Below, piece after piece: positions 19,005-30,117 of a stretch of 32,741 nucleotides of DNA (position 1 is the stretch's first letter; each line of letters opens with the position of its first letter). The notes beneath the pieces are model-generated. The model searched no databases. It saw only the letters and a program-made list of their open reading frames with translations, and was not told the origin of the DNA. The DNA lies in contig NW_019091585.1 in assembly GCF_001949145.1 (NCBI RefSeq), positions 457,877 through 490,617 of the forward strand. Direction: 5' to 3'. Source of the stretch: Acanthaster planci. Taxonomy: Eukaryota; Echinodermata; Asteroidea; Valvatida; Acanthasteridae. Made by a program: the position numbers and the translations under genes.

Positions 19005-21096
19005 CTGTTCAACAGAGAAAAACTTGAATTTTAATCCTGCATTGAAAATAGCCCCTCTGTCTATACAGAATACTAGGCTGCAGTTTAAGTTCTCTAGCCC
19101 GGGATGACTCAACCAAATAAGATCAACTTTTCCCAATGAATAACGTATCTTAAATTTTTCCTATTTTTCAACATAGGCCTAGGCCTAGTACTACCGGTAT
19201 ATATTTAAAATGACAGCGCAACAAGACTGTTGTTAAATTTTACCTTGATCCCCTATCCCTAATCAATTGAACAGGCCTAAAGGATTATTTTTTAAGAGGA
19301 CATGAACACTGGCGAAGTGGCGGTTTAGGCCTACACCGGGCGGGCAGACTATTCACGAAGGACGGACCCACTTGGCAGGCCACAACAGTCACGACAATTG
19401 CCCGTCGAAAACACGATCGCCTCAATCGACTTCGCTAAGTCCGGGCCGTCGGTAAGGACGCACGATTGAGAAATAACAGTGGTTTGACCTTTGACACCAG
19501 TCACGACAGTACAGTGCGCCCTCTTTTCTGTGTTGGGTCTGCACTGTCAATTCCCCGGTAAAGTTAGTGCTCCGGCAGTTTTCTTTTCAAACATAGTTTT
19601 TCTTGGAAGTAAATTTCTCAAACAGTGACGTTTGAATGTAAATGAAGTTAGTCATAATATTAATTATGGCTAATGTGGAATAAAAAACGCTGTGAGGCTA
19701 AATCTCACAATTTTGTCTGCGTCGGAAATCCTCAATACTGACGCATGCGAATGTTATGGGGAACGTATTCATATAACATGTAATGACTATTGTACTATAC
19801 CACGCTCTATGTTTACACCACGTTGAATTTGAGCTACATAGTACATATGTACACGCATGTGAAGCCAAACCATGGTTCACAACTATGCACTATGCATCAT
19901 GCATGACATGTATGATGCTCAAGCAACCATAAAAAATCACGTGTGAACAGGTGAAATTAGGCTCCTATAGCATTCAGCCTTTCAGGCTTTATTTTCCTAA
20001 AAAAAAAAAAAACCTCCCTGTCCATAGTTTCGACCCAGGATTCGCACCCACACCCCACCTACATTGTATCACAAATCATTATGCTGTATACGCTTGACGA
20101 CTGCAATTAACACAAGTTGGCGGTGTTAGTACTGTTGATATACCGGTGAACGGCTGCAACGTACCGGTGAGTCTAATACACTGTACATTGGACATGCACA
20201 GTACAAACACATCCACCGTGGTTTGGCTTCATACGTGTGATTGCATATAGCCTAGGTAAAGGTGGGGGTATTCGACCGCATAGGAAAAGTAAGAAATTTG
20301 ACCAGCTGTGTAGTTTTTGAATGCAGTTGGTCGAATTTTCCTCCTGGTCGAAAATTCCTGCACTCACCCTATATATCGAATTTTTGTGTGCACTTGAGTG
20401 CCACTAATGTCTCAAATGTTGCACAAAGGACATAGGCCCACTTTTTTTAACGTTATTTATTGGTATGTTTCTGGCAGAATATAGAGTTAACATCACTCTT
20501 ATATATGGACACCACATGATACTTTCACATCTAACATCGAAGTCATGTTGGTTACCATGGTCACTATTTTGCAGGCTTCAATCAAGGAGGGAATAGGCCA
20601 AGTATATGGAGCCTAGAGGATTCCCTCTTCTCTCCAGTTTTATCTTTTCCAGTTTGCAATGTACATGTACACGTTCAATGCATCTATTTTGGGGAGGGTC
20701 CTTTGGCTTATTCAGTCATGCCATGGAGGATACCAACCATGATGTTTTTACACGGTCTCAATCATGTCAACTTCTTGCATGTCTTGTGTTCAAGATACAA
20801 TGTATACACGTACATGTAGGCCTGTATGTACGTGTACATGTATGTAAAAGCCTATATTTCTGAGGTGTTTGTGGGGTGGAGGCATACAAATAATGTAGAT
20901 AATAAGTATTTAATGTAATGGGACTTGATTAAGGTTTGTTGAGGGTTATCTTAAGTATTTGTATAAAACAGTAATTGTTCCATTAGACATTGTCAGTGTT
21001 CAAAAAGATTATTTTGTTAATGTTAAGTGCATCGTGGTACATGAACATGTAGAACTCTGCATCTCTCAGATCCATCAGCACTATCACTGCACAAGC
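19005..21096. other. Gap between the C20orf96-like gene and the transposon region
   Basis: The promoter and any 5' exon of the minus-strand gene should lie at its left end; around 19340-19520 the sequence is noticeably richer in CpG (cgacttcgc, gggccgtcgg), which would suit a promoter. Otherwise only a possible SINE head and TACATGTA-type palindromes near 20655 and 20810-20840 are seen. No coding sequence is supported. Confidence 0.4.
20000..20105 (-). mobile_element. Second possible tRNA-like SINE head
   Basis: On the minus strand, GGTGCGAATCC (about 20055-20045) is one change from the Pol III B box, and a run of 12 T residues follows at 20011-20000, a possible Pol III stop. Both this and the copy at 18061 carry TGTGATAC before the B box. 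The A box is not clear. Confidence 0.3.
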
Positions 21097-21375
21097 ACCC
21101 CTCAAACTATACTGCACATATCCTTCATTTTGACACTCACCCTTGCAGTTCCCATGCTAATCATCTCCATCATCACCTGGCATATCAAATGATCGAATAG
21201 AACCTAAAAGTAAAAGGTCGTGTAGCGAACATCTGGAACCCCTCAAACTATACTGCACATATCCTTTATTTTGTCACTCATGCTCGCAGTTCCCATACTA
21301 ACCATCCCTATATCCACCTGGCACCTAAAGGAATGGAGCCTATAAGTAAAAGGTCATACAGCGAGCTTCTTGAAC
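21097..21375 (+). repeat. Tandem duplication, period 141
   Basis: Two adjacent copies begin with ACCCCTCAAACTATACTGCA at 21097 and at 21238. They stay alignable through the CACCTGGCA and AGTAAAAGGTC blocks to about 21237 and 21375, with scattered substitutions and small gaps. It lies about 700 bases upstream of the transposase-like gene; whether it belongs to that element is unknown. Confidence 0.8.
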
Positions 21376-22068
21376 CCTTGCAAAGTCCCACCTGGGGGAT
21401 TTTACATATACATGGGACCACCCACTCATGTTCTGTAGTTTTTGGAAGAATGTGTGTTTAACCGAAACCACCCAAAGAAAAAATCATGTCAAAATTATCT
21501 TCGTGTTTCTCTTGTAAAAAAATGTGGAAAAGTCATCTGGCAATTGGTAAGAAAGGAATTTTGTTTATGACCTTTCACTTCTGACTCTATCGTTCCTCCT
21601 TCTTCATGTCCATGCATATTCATTTTTACTTATGTAAGATCAAATGTGTATAACGTAAAGATTTAACAATCTGCAGTAATGGAGTTGATGCGTTCTGGAT
21701 TCAGTTCGGCTGCTTCAATGTAGTCTTTGTCAGCAAAATTAACATTGCTGTTTATAACAGGTGTATGTCAAATCTTGCAGAATGCTACTTTACGTTCATT
21801 TTTTAATTTATCAAAAAACTGCTAAACTGATTCTAGTTTTCATTTACATGTAAGTTTTTACAGGGGTTATCATGTATTCAGATTTTCAGGAGTAAGAATT
21901 AAATTTTGGCACAATTTTTGTTGTTAATATTTTACAAACGCCTTTCTTCGGGAGAATTATTTTAAGAAGTAAATAAAAAATGGTGCAAATTCTAAGTTTT
22001 TACACATTGTTTTTCTTACCCAAGGTTTCCCGAAGTGCATTATCAGAAGTCGCCATCAGGCTTTATTA

Positions 22069-22695
22069 ATGGCTAGTAAAGCAACGTATTACAGAAATCG
22101 CTTAAAAAGGAAAGACCCCGAAAAATATGCAGACTATCCGCAAAAGCAAGCTGTAGCTGCTAAAGGCAGAAGAGACCAACTTAGAAAAGAGCTTTCAGAG
22201 AGAAAGCCCTCCATAAAGTCTCTTACCTTGAAGGAACGACAACTTGAACAAAATAGGCTCCGACAACAAAGATATATGGAAAGAAAAAAGGAGGCAAGCA
22301 AAGATGACAAGTGTGGCTTGACGGTTAAGTTGGTTTTGAAACCCCCAAAACTCACCCAAAGTACCAGAAGCGCAAGTTCGGCGCAGTCAAGCATCGCAAC
22401 ATGGTCGTCACGGGAAGCTAAGAGGGCCTACTGGCGGGAAAGAAAACAAGCAGAAAGAAAGAGACTACGGGAAAGCTGCCCACAGAAATTAAGACAGATT
22501 CAAGGAAAGGACCGCGAACGAAAAAGACAGCAAAGGGCCAATGTAAAACAAACCAAAGAAACAATAAGGTCACCGGGATACAAAACAAGGAACTGTACAT
22601 CAAAAGTAAAAAGGGTACTGCAACCCAAAAGCCCTAACAAGTTGGCCTCTGTTGTTTCCCCTTCAATCAAAAATGCATCTCCTCAAAAAACTTAA
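22069..22695 (+). CDS. Basic N-terminal region of transposase-like protein
   Basis: An open frame of 208 codons starting at ATG 22069, very rich in Arg, Lys and Gln. It repeats RxxRYxxRxK-type units: TYYRNRLKRKDPEKYADYPQ, then NRLRQQRYMERKKEA, then REAKRAYWRERKQAERKRLR and DRERKRQQR. Such units with a 'DPEKYA.Y' word are typical of the heads of this transposase-like family and presumably bind nucleic acid as charged helices. The frame ends in TAA at 22693-22695, and the core resumes in a different frame within about 20 bases, so a small insertion or deletion probably separates them. Confidence 0.55.
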   Translation: MASKATYYRNRLKRKDPEKYADYPQKQAVAAKGRRDQLRKELSERKPSIKSLTLKERQLEQNRLRQQRYMERKKEASKDDKCGLTVKLVLKPPKLTQSTRSASSAQSSIATWSSREAKRAYWRERKQAERKRLRESCPQKLRQIQGKDRERKRQQRANVKQTKETIRSPGYKTRNCTSKVKRVLQPKSPNKLASVVSPSIKNASPQKT

Positions 22696-22709
22696 CAACG
22701 AAGACATAG

Positions 22710-24440
22710 GGAGTGACAGGAAGAGTGGCATTCCGTCTGAAGGTTCGAGAAATTACTGAGAGAATTGAGTGCCAAAGGAGTGGAAGAGAAACCCTGAAAC
22801 GTTTTGCGTGTACATCTATCAAGAATGCAAAGAAAGTGCAAATCAGTAAGCAGTTCCTATTAAGTCAGGGGACTGCCCGAAGAGCACAAAATCTTAGGGA
22901 CCGCCATGCAGCAGGCCGTGGGAGAATGAGACTGAAATTGCGGCAACGAGTCAAGGAATTCCACCTTCGAAATGACATCTCATATCCTTCACCTTTGAAG
23001 AGATTCATTGTTAAGTATGGTCCAGGTTGACATATGCAGATGCCACTTGGAGAAGCACATAAGATGTTTGAATCAGAGAATCCCAGCGGCAAAGTGAGCT
23101 ATTGGAAGTTCACGTTCCTGAGACCGAAAAATTTGCATCTCCTATCGAAAGTCCATCACGATGTTTGCGGTTGTGTGTATTGCGTAAATATCAAGTACAA
23201 AATCCTTGCGATCAACTGTGCAATCGACGCAATAAAACTTACCACTGTGAAGACGATGCCTGATGAATTTTCATTTGTTAACAGTCTGCTTTGTCCAACA
23301 TCAGATACCCAGCAGTTCCAGGACAGCAAGTGTAGTATGGGCACCTGCACCCAATGCGGCAGTTACGGTGATCACATAGGTAACATGTACACAGATGTCG
23401 TTGACGCATCATGTGCACTGCACACGTGGCTCCATTGGGAAAAGGAAGAAAAAATAAGTGAGACATTAACTGGAAAGATTCACCCCGTTTTGAAGACAAA
23501 GCACGGTCCTATGAAAGTTCTAATTTAAGAACTGGTCAGAGATGTTGAACAACCTGTGCACGGCATTTCATTTGTGAAGCACCTGTTTACAGCAAGATGG
23601 CAACACATGCAGTTCGCATATGTGAAAGACAACTTACCAAAAAACTGGAGTCTCATGATAATGGACTCTAGTAAAAACCGCAGAATTTTCTATCAAGATG
23701 AGATCAAATCTCCCCACTACTGCCAAACTCAAGTCACAATTCACCCAGTCATCATGTACTATAACAACCGCAATACTCTTGTGAGAGATTCGCTAATATT
23801 CCTCACTGACGACATAGTTCACGACTACCACACCATTCAACTCTTTCTGAAGCTTGCCTCTCACCATCTCTCTAAGCAGATAAAGACAACGCGCGAGGTG
23901 ATCTGGTTTGAAGGTTGTCAAAGCCAGTACAAAGGTAGAGGAACGTTTGCCGACCTCAGTCTGTCTTCAAAGTCCCGAGAACTTAACTACTTTGGTGCAG
24001 AGTATATAGAAGGTGAAGGAGACCGGGAGATTGCTGTGGTGAACAAAGCTGTCGATCAAGCAATTCTCGGGAGGAAAGTCGTCATCAATTCTGCCCAAGA
24101 ATTATGGCAGTGGTGCTCTGATAATCTAGCAACTGATACAGCTTGTTCAAAGAGGCGATTTGTATATGTAGCTCCCACTGAAATCCAGCGAGATCGACCC
24201 CTGACTGAGATAGCCACAGTGAAGGGCTGGCGAGGTTTTCACCAGCTTCAAGTTGCAGGTCCCTATAAACTGTTGACAAGGCGACTGTCATGCTTTTGCC
24301 CTTCATGCCTCATTGGCCAAGAGCAGACATGCTTCAATGCAGAACACACAGGCAGAAACTTCCAACAGAAGTGTCTGCAACTAAGAAGAAAACACCAAAC
24401 TGTGACTGGTAAATACACCTTACATGGTGGAATGCTTTAA
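22710..24440 (+). pseudogene. Transposase-like core, interrupted by two stop codons
   Basis: One frame runs from 22710 to 24440 and is broken only by TGA at 23028-23030 and TAA at 23526-23528; both flanks of each stop read as family sequence. The order is FHLRNDIS, LGEAHKMF, YWKFTFLRPKNLHLL, HHDVCGCVYC, a Cys cluster (CSMGTCTQCG), then MIMDSSKNRRIFYQDEIKSPHY with the likely first catalytic Asp, IWFEGCQSQYKGRGTFADLS where relatives as I recall carry Asp in place of this Glu, YFGAEYIEGEGDREI with the likely third acid, and CFCPSCLIGQEQTC, a zinc-ribbon-like end. An RNase H-like cut-and-paste transposase is inferred from this pattern. Two stops, one frame change and a changed acid argue for a dead copy, though fairly recently inactivated given the long clean stretches. 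Confidence 0.65.
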
Positions 24441-24568
24441 ATTAAAAGCAGGTTGCAAATTTAACAGCAGAATTTCACAATTAAAATTATTGCTAAATAA
24501 CTAAAACGAGCCTTATATCCTATCATACCTTTGGCCTGCAGTTGCAGTTTTCTTTTTTTCTTCTTCAG

Positions 24569-24827
24569 ATGTGTTGCAGATAGTGAAGACTGAGGACTGC
24601 GCACCCAGCAAACTGTCAGCTGTACAGGCACTCCTGTTCTTACGGGTGCATCGTGTTTGTGTATTACATTATGTAAATCATAAAATATTTGGACACTGGC
24701 GCATATTAAGAAATAAATGTAAATTTTCCCAATCAACTTGTACTTCTTTTGTGTGTGCTGTGATCAATAAACAGATTATCGCCATAAGTTGAAGAAAATC
24801 CGAGTTGGTGACTTCATTGTAGTTTAA
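24569..24827 (+). pseudogene. C-terminal exon(s) of the transposase-like gene
   Basis: A strong acceptor (TTTTTTTCTTCTTCAG, ending 24568) faces a donor ACTG|GTAAAT at 24409, both in phase 1. Across the junction the protein continues TDVLQIVKTEDCAPSKLSAV. A second acceptor-like AACAG before 24775 is followed by YRHKLKKIRVGDFIVV and TAA at 24825-24827, a likely C-terminus. The donor between these pieces was not resolved. An intron in a transposon gene supports a DNA element rather than a retrocopy. Confidence 0.4.
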
Positions 24828-25370
24828 CATCATAGAGACCGTGAAATTTGCGACTAGCATTTGGCAAAGGTAAAATTTGTATACAATTTAATATACTTTA
24901 ATATACTGAATACGTGGTTGTGCAGTTTGGGCATTATCAGCGTCCATTCTCCCGAGTTGGTCTTAAGTGAAGGATTAAGACTGGCCAAACAAAGATTTAT
25001 TCTCATACAGAATGTACCCTTTATGTTACAAGGTCAAAACAAGTCAAAAAAATTAGAATTTCGAAAAATTCTGACCAACAATTTTCCAAAGTTTTCCAAC
25101 AAGCCCTTGTCAATTTATGGTATGCTCCAGTCATGTGTGGCCAACTAGCCATAAACATTCATCTTCTATTTTTTTCGAACAGTTCTCTAGCTATCCTATG
25201 ATATGTGCCTTACTTAGCCGGTTCTAAATCCGTTAAGACCGGCCATGTGACAGGCTCTCATCTCAACCAATACGAATGGCTAAACTATCTCCTAGGTATA
25301 AATTTACAAAAATTTGCATTTTAATCAGTGCGTTATTTTGAGTCTGAAATCTCACTTTTGTAATTACAGA

Positions 25371-25481
25371 CCTGTGTTGACTGTTGAAAATGACCCCATG
25401 CGTTCGTCATACCACAGGAAGTCTTTGCCATTTTCCAGTGTTGCCAGACACAGACGAAGAATCCTGGCCAAACAAAAGTGA
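25371..25481 (+). CDS. Possible terminal exon with basic tail
   Basis: After a fair acceptor (TTTTGTAATTACAG ending at 25369) a 36-codon frame reads into MRSSYHRKSLPFSSVARHRR and ends RILAKQK, then TGA. It could be a last exon of the transposon gene or of an unknown plus-strand gene. A second frame over the same bases is also open (to 25584), so coding is unproven. Confidence 0.2.
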   Translation, partial: PVLTVENDPMRSSYHRKSLPFSSVARHRRRILAKQK

Positions 25482-28400
25482 CTATCCGCTACGTAGAACT
25501 GACGGCGTCACGGGCAGTTTCATCAAGTCGAGTCTCTGGTGCAATGTCATCAGTGAACATTCAGGTTCTCAACACATTTTCTAGCAAAGCTAAATGACGT
25601 ACCAAATGGTAGCTACAATCAATTTTTTTAGAATACAAACGTCACAAACGCACCTTTGTGGCTCATTTAACCTTCTTTTCAACGGCTGTTTCACTGTTTC
25701 AAAGGGTATTTTATCACCTTTTTCGGTTTTTATGCTCATGAGTATTTCCGTATTCATGAGCAAAACTATGATGTCATCTCAGGATAAGGTGGAATGTGAC
25801 ATTGGTTTGTACTTAAAAAAGTCCTACCATGATTTTGGTAGATTTTCCTGGGCTTAATCTCTCCTCTGCTGATTCATTTTTGTGTGTGCATAGCAATAAG
25901 AAATCATCAATCCTTCTCTTCTGGGTTCACAATTTGAACAGAAACACTTTTGCACTGAAACATGTCTGGCTTAGATGACTTCACAGCAACAGTGCCCTCA
26001 GTTGCCCAGGAAAGCATGGATGATTTTGTTTAAAAGCATGCACTTTCCAAACCATTTAACCAAATAGGGAAGTAAGAGTTTTCATTCATTGAATAGGAAT
26101 GCAAAGTAGAAGAAAAATTGTGTTTAAGAAAAATTCATTACTGCTGCACTTTAAGGCTGACAGCTGGAGTATTGAATCCTGTGAAAATTACATGTACATG
26201 TATTCAGAAGTTCTGTTCAAACCACTACCTTTAAAATGAGTTTCTGCATGGTTTCTCCTGAGGTTTTCTGTACATGTGTCATATTAGTCAGGGTTATGAG
26301 ATGTACAATTTTCTATTAGTGCTTTAAAGTTGTCAGAACAAAACCTTTCCACCAATTTTCTGTTTGATTCATACTTTATCCCGAAGTCTTGTGTTATTAG
26401 TCGAATTATTGAATGTATGTATTCCTTTGAAATTAAACTACAGTGTATTTTGAAAGAATCACAATGTACGTTGTATTTTGGTGAAGCCTTCAGTATGTCT
26501 TCTTTCCGGTTTGCATGTTAGATATTCTACTGCTTCAGTCCAACAGTGCTGCTACGCTGGCCTTGCCAAGATGAAAAACTAAAAAAGCCTTGACGGATCT
26601 ACAATGCAGATTTAACATTCTTTTATTGCTTTGCGAAATTTAAAAGTACATAAGCATGTGCTCATTCTGTTCTCAGATTAAACATGTTAAATGCTTTTGC
26701 TGAATGATGTTTTGTGCGCCATGGATACGCCATATTATTGTTGTTTCGTCAGTTTCACCGTCATTGCTGCTGTCATTCATTGCACCAGTATCACCATCAA
26801 ATCTGTACTATCTTTCGATCATGAAAGATACCGGTATGTAATATGCCAATATTGGATCCGCCATCAACCTCTAGGCCTATTGCCTTTTGTTTAACTTGTG
26901 ATTGTGTTGGATTGGGAGAGTTTCGATACACGGACATCACTTGACACCCTGTGCACAAACCCAACGAGAATGGCCTGAAAAATTCCGAGTGTTACATTTA
27001 TTTTCAAAGTAAATGATCTTCCCTGTCAAATTAGACCCTAATTAGGACTGTTATCCTTGTCTGATTGCTGATATTGACCTTAGCCTACCACTGTAGGGAC
27101 TAGGGAAAACTTAGTACTATATTTAGGTTGAAATTCTCCACTAAGGAGATCATAACAAGGAGGCCTTCAGCAGAGTGGAAACTTTATTGCTTTCAGGGCA
27201 TATTACAATTTACATGTAGGGATGTATACTCGTACATGTAGACCTATGCTAATAGGCCTGTTCATCGCAATCTTTTAAACGTGCAAATTTTAAATTTGCG
27301 CAACTTGCTTCTGCTTGTGCTCTTTGCACAGTGTTTGTTAGGTTCCGCATATATTTTAAATCTACGCAAATACCATTGAGCGCAATCTTTGCGTGCATTT
27401 TTTGTGTCTGGAATTGTGTGATGGTTAAAGGGAGTCATAATTGTTTAGCAATTAGATTCTTGGATATAGACAAGTTCCCATTCACCCAGATGTATCTAGC
27501 TTTAGGCACCAGTCATGCTGGGTGTTAGGCTAGAATTCCAGAATCAACTAATTTAGGGGGTCGTTTCGAAGGCCTTATTTCCCTGATTTGTCAAGTATCC
27601 TACTTTTATTGCATTTTTTCTAATTCCTATTGGCTCTGAGGATGTTTATAGGTAAGTCCGAATTAAATGCCAACAGGGGAATTTAACAGCACTCACTATT
27701 CCTCGAAACTAATGAGAAAAACGGTTCGACGTGTTGCGGCCGGCCGGATGGGCATGTTTGTAACTGTGCCTCATAAGTTCATGTACGTGCCTCACTTTAC
27801 ATGCAGCACAACTCACGCAAAATGATGAACCAGGCAATGGACCCGAGGCTTCCTTCATGGTTGATATCAATCTTTCTAGGCCCGTATGCTGAGGGGCTCG
27901 AACGACTCCCCCCCCCCGCCTGCTTCTGAGTTCCGCTTGGTGGTAGTCTTTTTGGTGTGTGTACTGAATATTTTAAATACACCGTAATATTTGGCATACA
28001 AGCCACGGCTTATACGTTGATTCTCAACTCATGGTGGCCACAATTCTGCATATTAATGAGTCAATCTCCAGTCTTGTACCGTCAGGAAGTTCCGGCAAAT
28101 ATCCACATTTCAGGTGTTTCAAAGAGTTTGAAATCAATGTATTTTTGTTAAGTTTATTTAATATTGAAAACTACAAGTCTTACATGCAACCTTTGGTTCG
28201 CGACAGACATGCAACTTTTCAATGTTGTTTTCGAAAGAACATTGTGATAGGCCTTTGTATAAAAATATGTGTTCACAGTGCCAAAAGTTCCACTTTTTGG
28301 TTTGACGAGCCCCCCCCTCTCTTGTCAGGCAACGGGCCTGCTTCCCTTACGTACAACTCTTGTCTGCGAGTCACAGTACTTTTAGTTGCAGTACTTTGAC

Positions 28401-29217
28401 AAGCTCAAGTTAAGAACTCAAATGATTTTTATATCACGTTATATCAATTTATATCAAATGAATCATTGATTAAAATCATGATTTAAATCGCTTTCTACAA
28501 AAAAGTGAAGGATAAATATCTTTAATATTTTTATGTACTTATTATTCCGAAAAAAAGTGTCAGGCTATAGGCGTGCAGGACATTGTACGGAAACACACCC
28601 ACTAAACCTGTCCTGCGAGGTCATGACGTTTTTCGTTTCCACGGTGGTAAGCAGTTAAAAAGCATTTCTGCTCGGCGCCACCAACGGTACAAACGTAGAC
28701 AGTTTTTGAAACACCCGCAGAATTGGTCCATATTTTAATCGCACTATTACTATTTATTCAGAAGTCAAAGTGCTACTTTACATACATGTATATAACTTAT
28801 TACTTAGATACCATGAGTATATTAAACTATATTCCCCATTTTTTCACCACCGTTGGGGTTTCTCTTTATTTTGCAAAGATAAGATGTAGCACTCTTGCAA
28901 GTTCAGACTTTTCCCCGCCTTTTTGGTCGACTTTTCGGTTGAGTATTGTACATGTATTATTGTACTTGTATATTCTGTGTATTGCGTTTGCTATACTATA
29001 ACGACTTCTATCGCTTTCTACATTATTTCTTTCACTTATACACTTTGTGGAGAGTTACTTTCCTTTTAACCTTCTCAGAACAAGCATTAGCTAATTAATC
29101 ATACAAAACTAATACAGTGTCTTGTCTTGCAGAGTACTTTACTTTATACCAACTCTTCGGCTAAAGGTACACTTCAACAATTGTACATGTAGGCCTATAA
29201 ATTTGCAGGGCAAAGTT

Positions 29218-29451
29218 ATGGGTTTGAACTCATATAAAATCGGATCGTTTAGGGTTGACATCCGTTATGGGGAATGGAGGGATGAACAAGATAAGAAAAT
29301 AAGGAAAGAAAGGGAGAATAGGGAAAACAATCGTCAATTTGTTGAAAAATACCTCAGAACTGAGCTTCCATCTGCAATGCTATGTCAGTTTGCTACTGAG
29401 TGCTCTCCCCTCCCCGGTAAAAATCATGGCGAAGCCGGTTATAAGAAATAA
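29218..29451 (+). CDS. Small hypothetical ORF, charged helix
   Basis: A 77-codon frame from ATG 29218 with a Glu/Arg/Lys-rich helix (DEQDKKIRKERENRENNRQF) followed by EKYLRTELPSAMLCQF and a Pro/Gly tail. A possible acceptor (AAATTTGCAG) lies just upstream of the ATG, and an AATAAA overlaps the stop codon. Composition is more protein-like than the surroundings. I do not recognise it. Confidence 0.25.
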   Translation: MGLNSYKIGSFRVDIRYGEWRDEQDKKIRKERENRENNRQFVEKYLRTELPSAMLCQFATECSPLPGKNHGEAGYKK

Positions 29452-30117
29452 AAAAGTATGATCTTTTCTTTTTTAAGAGGACACCCTTTCCCCCTATCAT
29501 CACCACTCCGTTATGCAAGCAAAAACTATTTAACCTGGAGTTCCAAGAACACGCACTCGGTTGGGTTTCCCCCAGTCAGTTACAATTGCCAGTTTCAGTG
29601 GGTTTTACACTGCAGTGGACTCCCATTATTAGAGTGAATTGACATTCCTCGTGCCATCTGGGTGTAGGTTTCCAAGAAAATAGACGATGCAAATCTCGCA
29701 GATGTAATTTGGAATCTTCTATACTTTTATGGGATGTTTTATTAATTTGCAAATCCGAAGTATCACCTTGTGTATCAGCAAATAGGAAGGGACTTTATTT
29801 GCGGAGAAACAACCGTTTCCACGGAATCTTCTCCAATAAAAACAAAACTTCACTCAAAAAGACTCTTTCACGTCATTCCGTTCAAGCGGCTGCAGTGGGT
29901 TAACATTAGGGTGAAGATTTTCTTCTAAAGCACCTTAAATAATGTGACACGAATAAATACACCAATTCACACATTAATGAAAGCTGGAGGACACATGAAA
30001 GGACGTTGCGCTGTATAGAGGAGAAAGGGTGGCACAACATTTGTTATTAGAAGACTGATAAACCATCAAGAGGAGACCATGTGAAATTTAAGACACTTTC
30101 ATCGATATTGCCGATTT

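Larger units (their letters stand above)
22069..24827 (+). mobile_element. Decayed autonomous transposon-like gene unit
   Basis: A single gene-sized unit: a basic N-terminal frame (22069-22695), a transposase-like core in another frame with two in-frame stops (22710-24408), a probable intron (24409-24568), and a C-terminal part (24569-24827). I recognise the general family, uncharacterised transposase-like proteins found in many copies in invertebrates and fish, by its paired arginine-rich head and RNase H-like core. I cannot give a superfamily name. Terminal inverted repeats and target-site duplications were not found, so the true ends are unknown. Confidence 0.6.
24828..30117. other. Long gene-poor region
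   Basis: More than 5 kb without a confident gene. Two weak coding candidates lie at 25371-25481 and 29218-29451. The region has AT-rich stretches (28425-28560), C or G runs (27908-27918, 28308-28316) and several TACATGTA-type palindromes. Open frames longer than 60 codons elsewhere show no domain and no splice support. Confidence 0.4.

Noticed and set aside
19510-19530. A second CTCF-like word (GCGCCCTCTTTTC)
   Set aside because: Shares only the GAGGGCGC half; the other half does not match the consensus.
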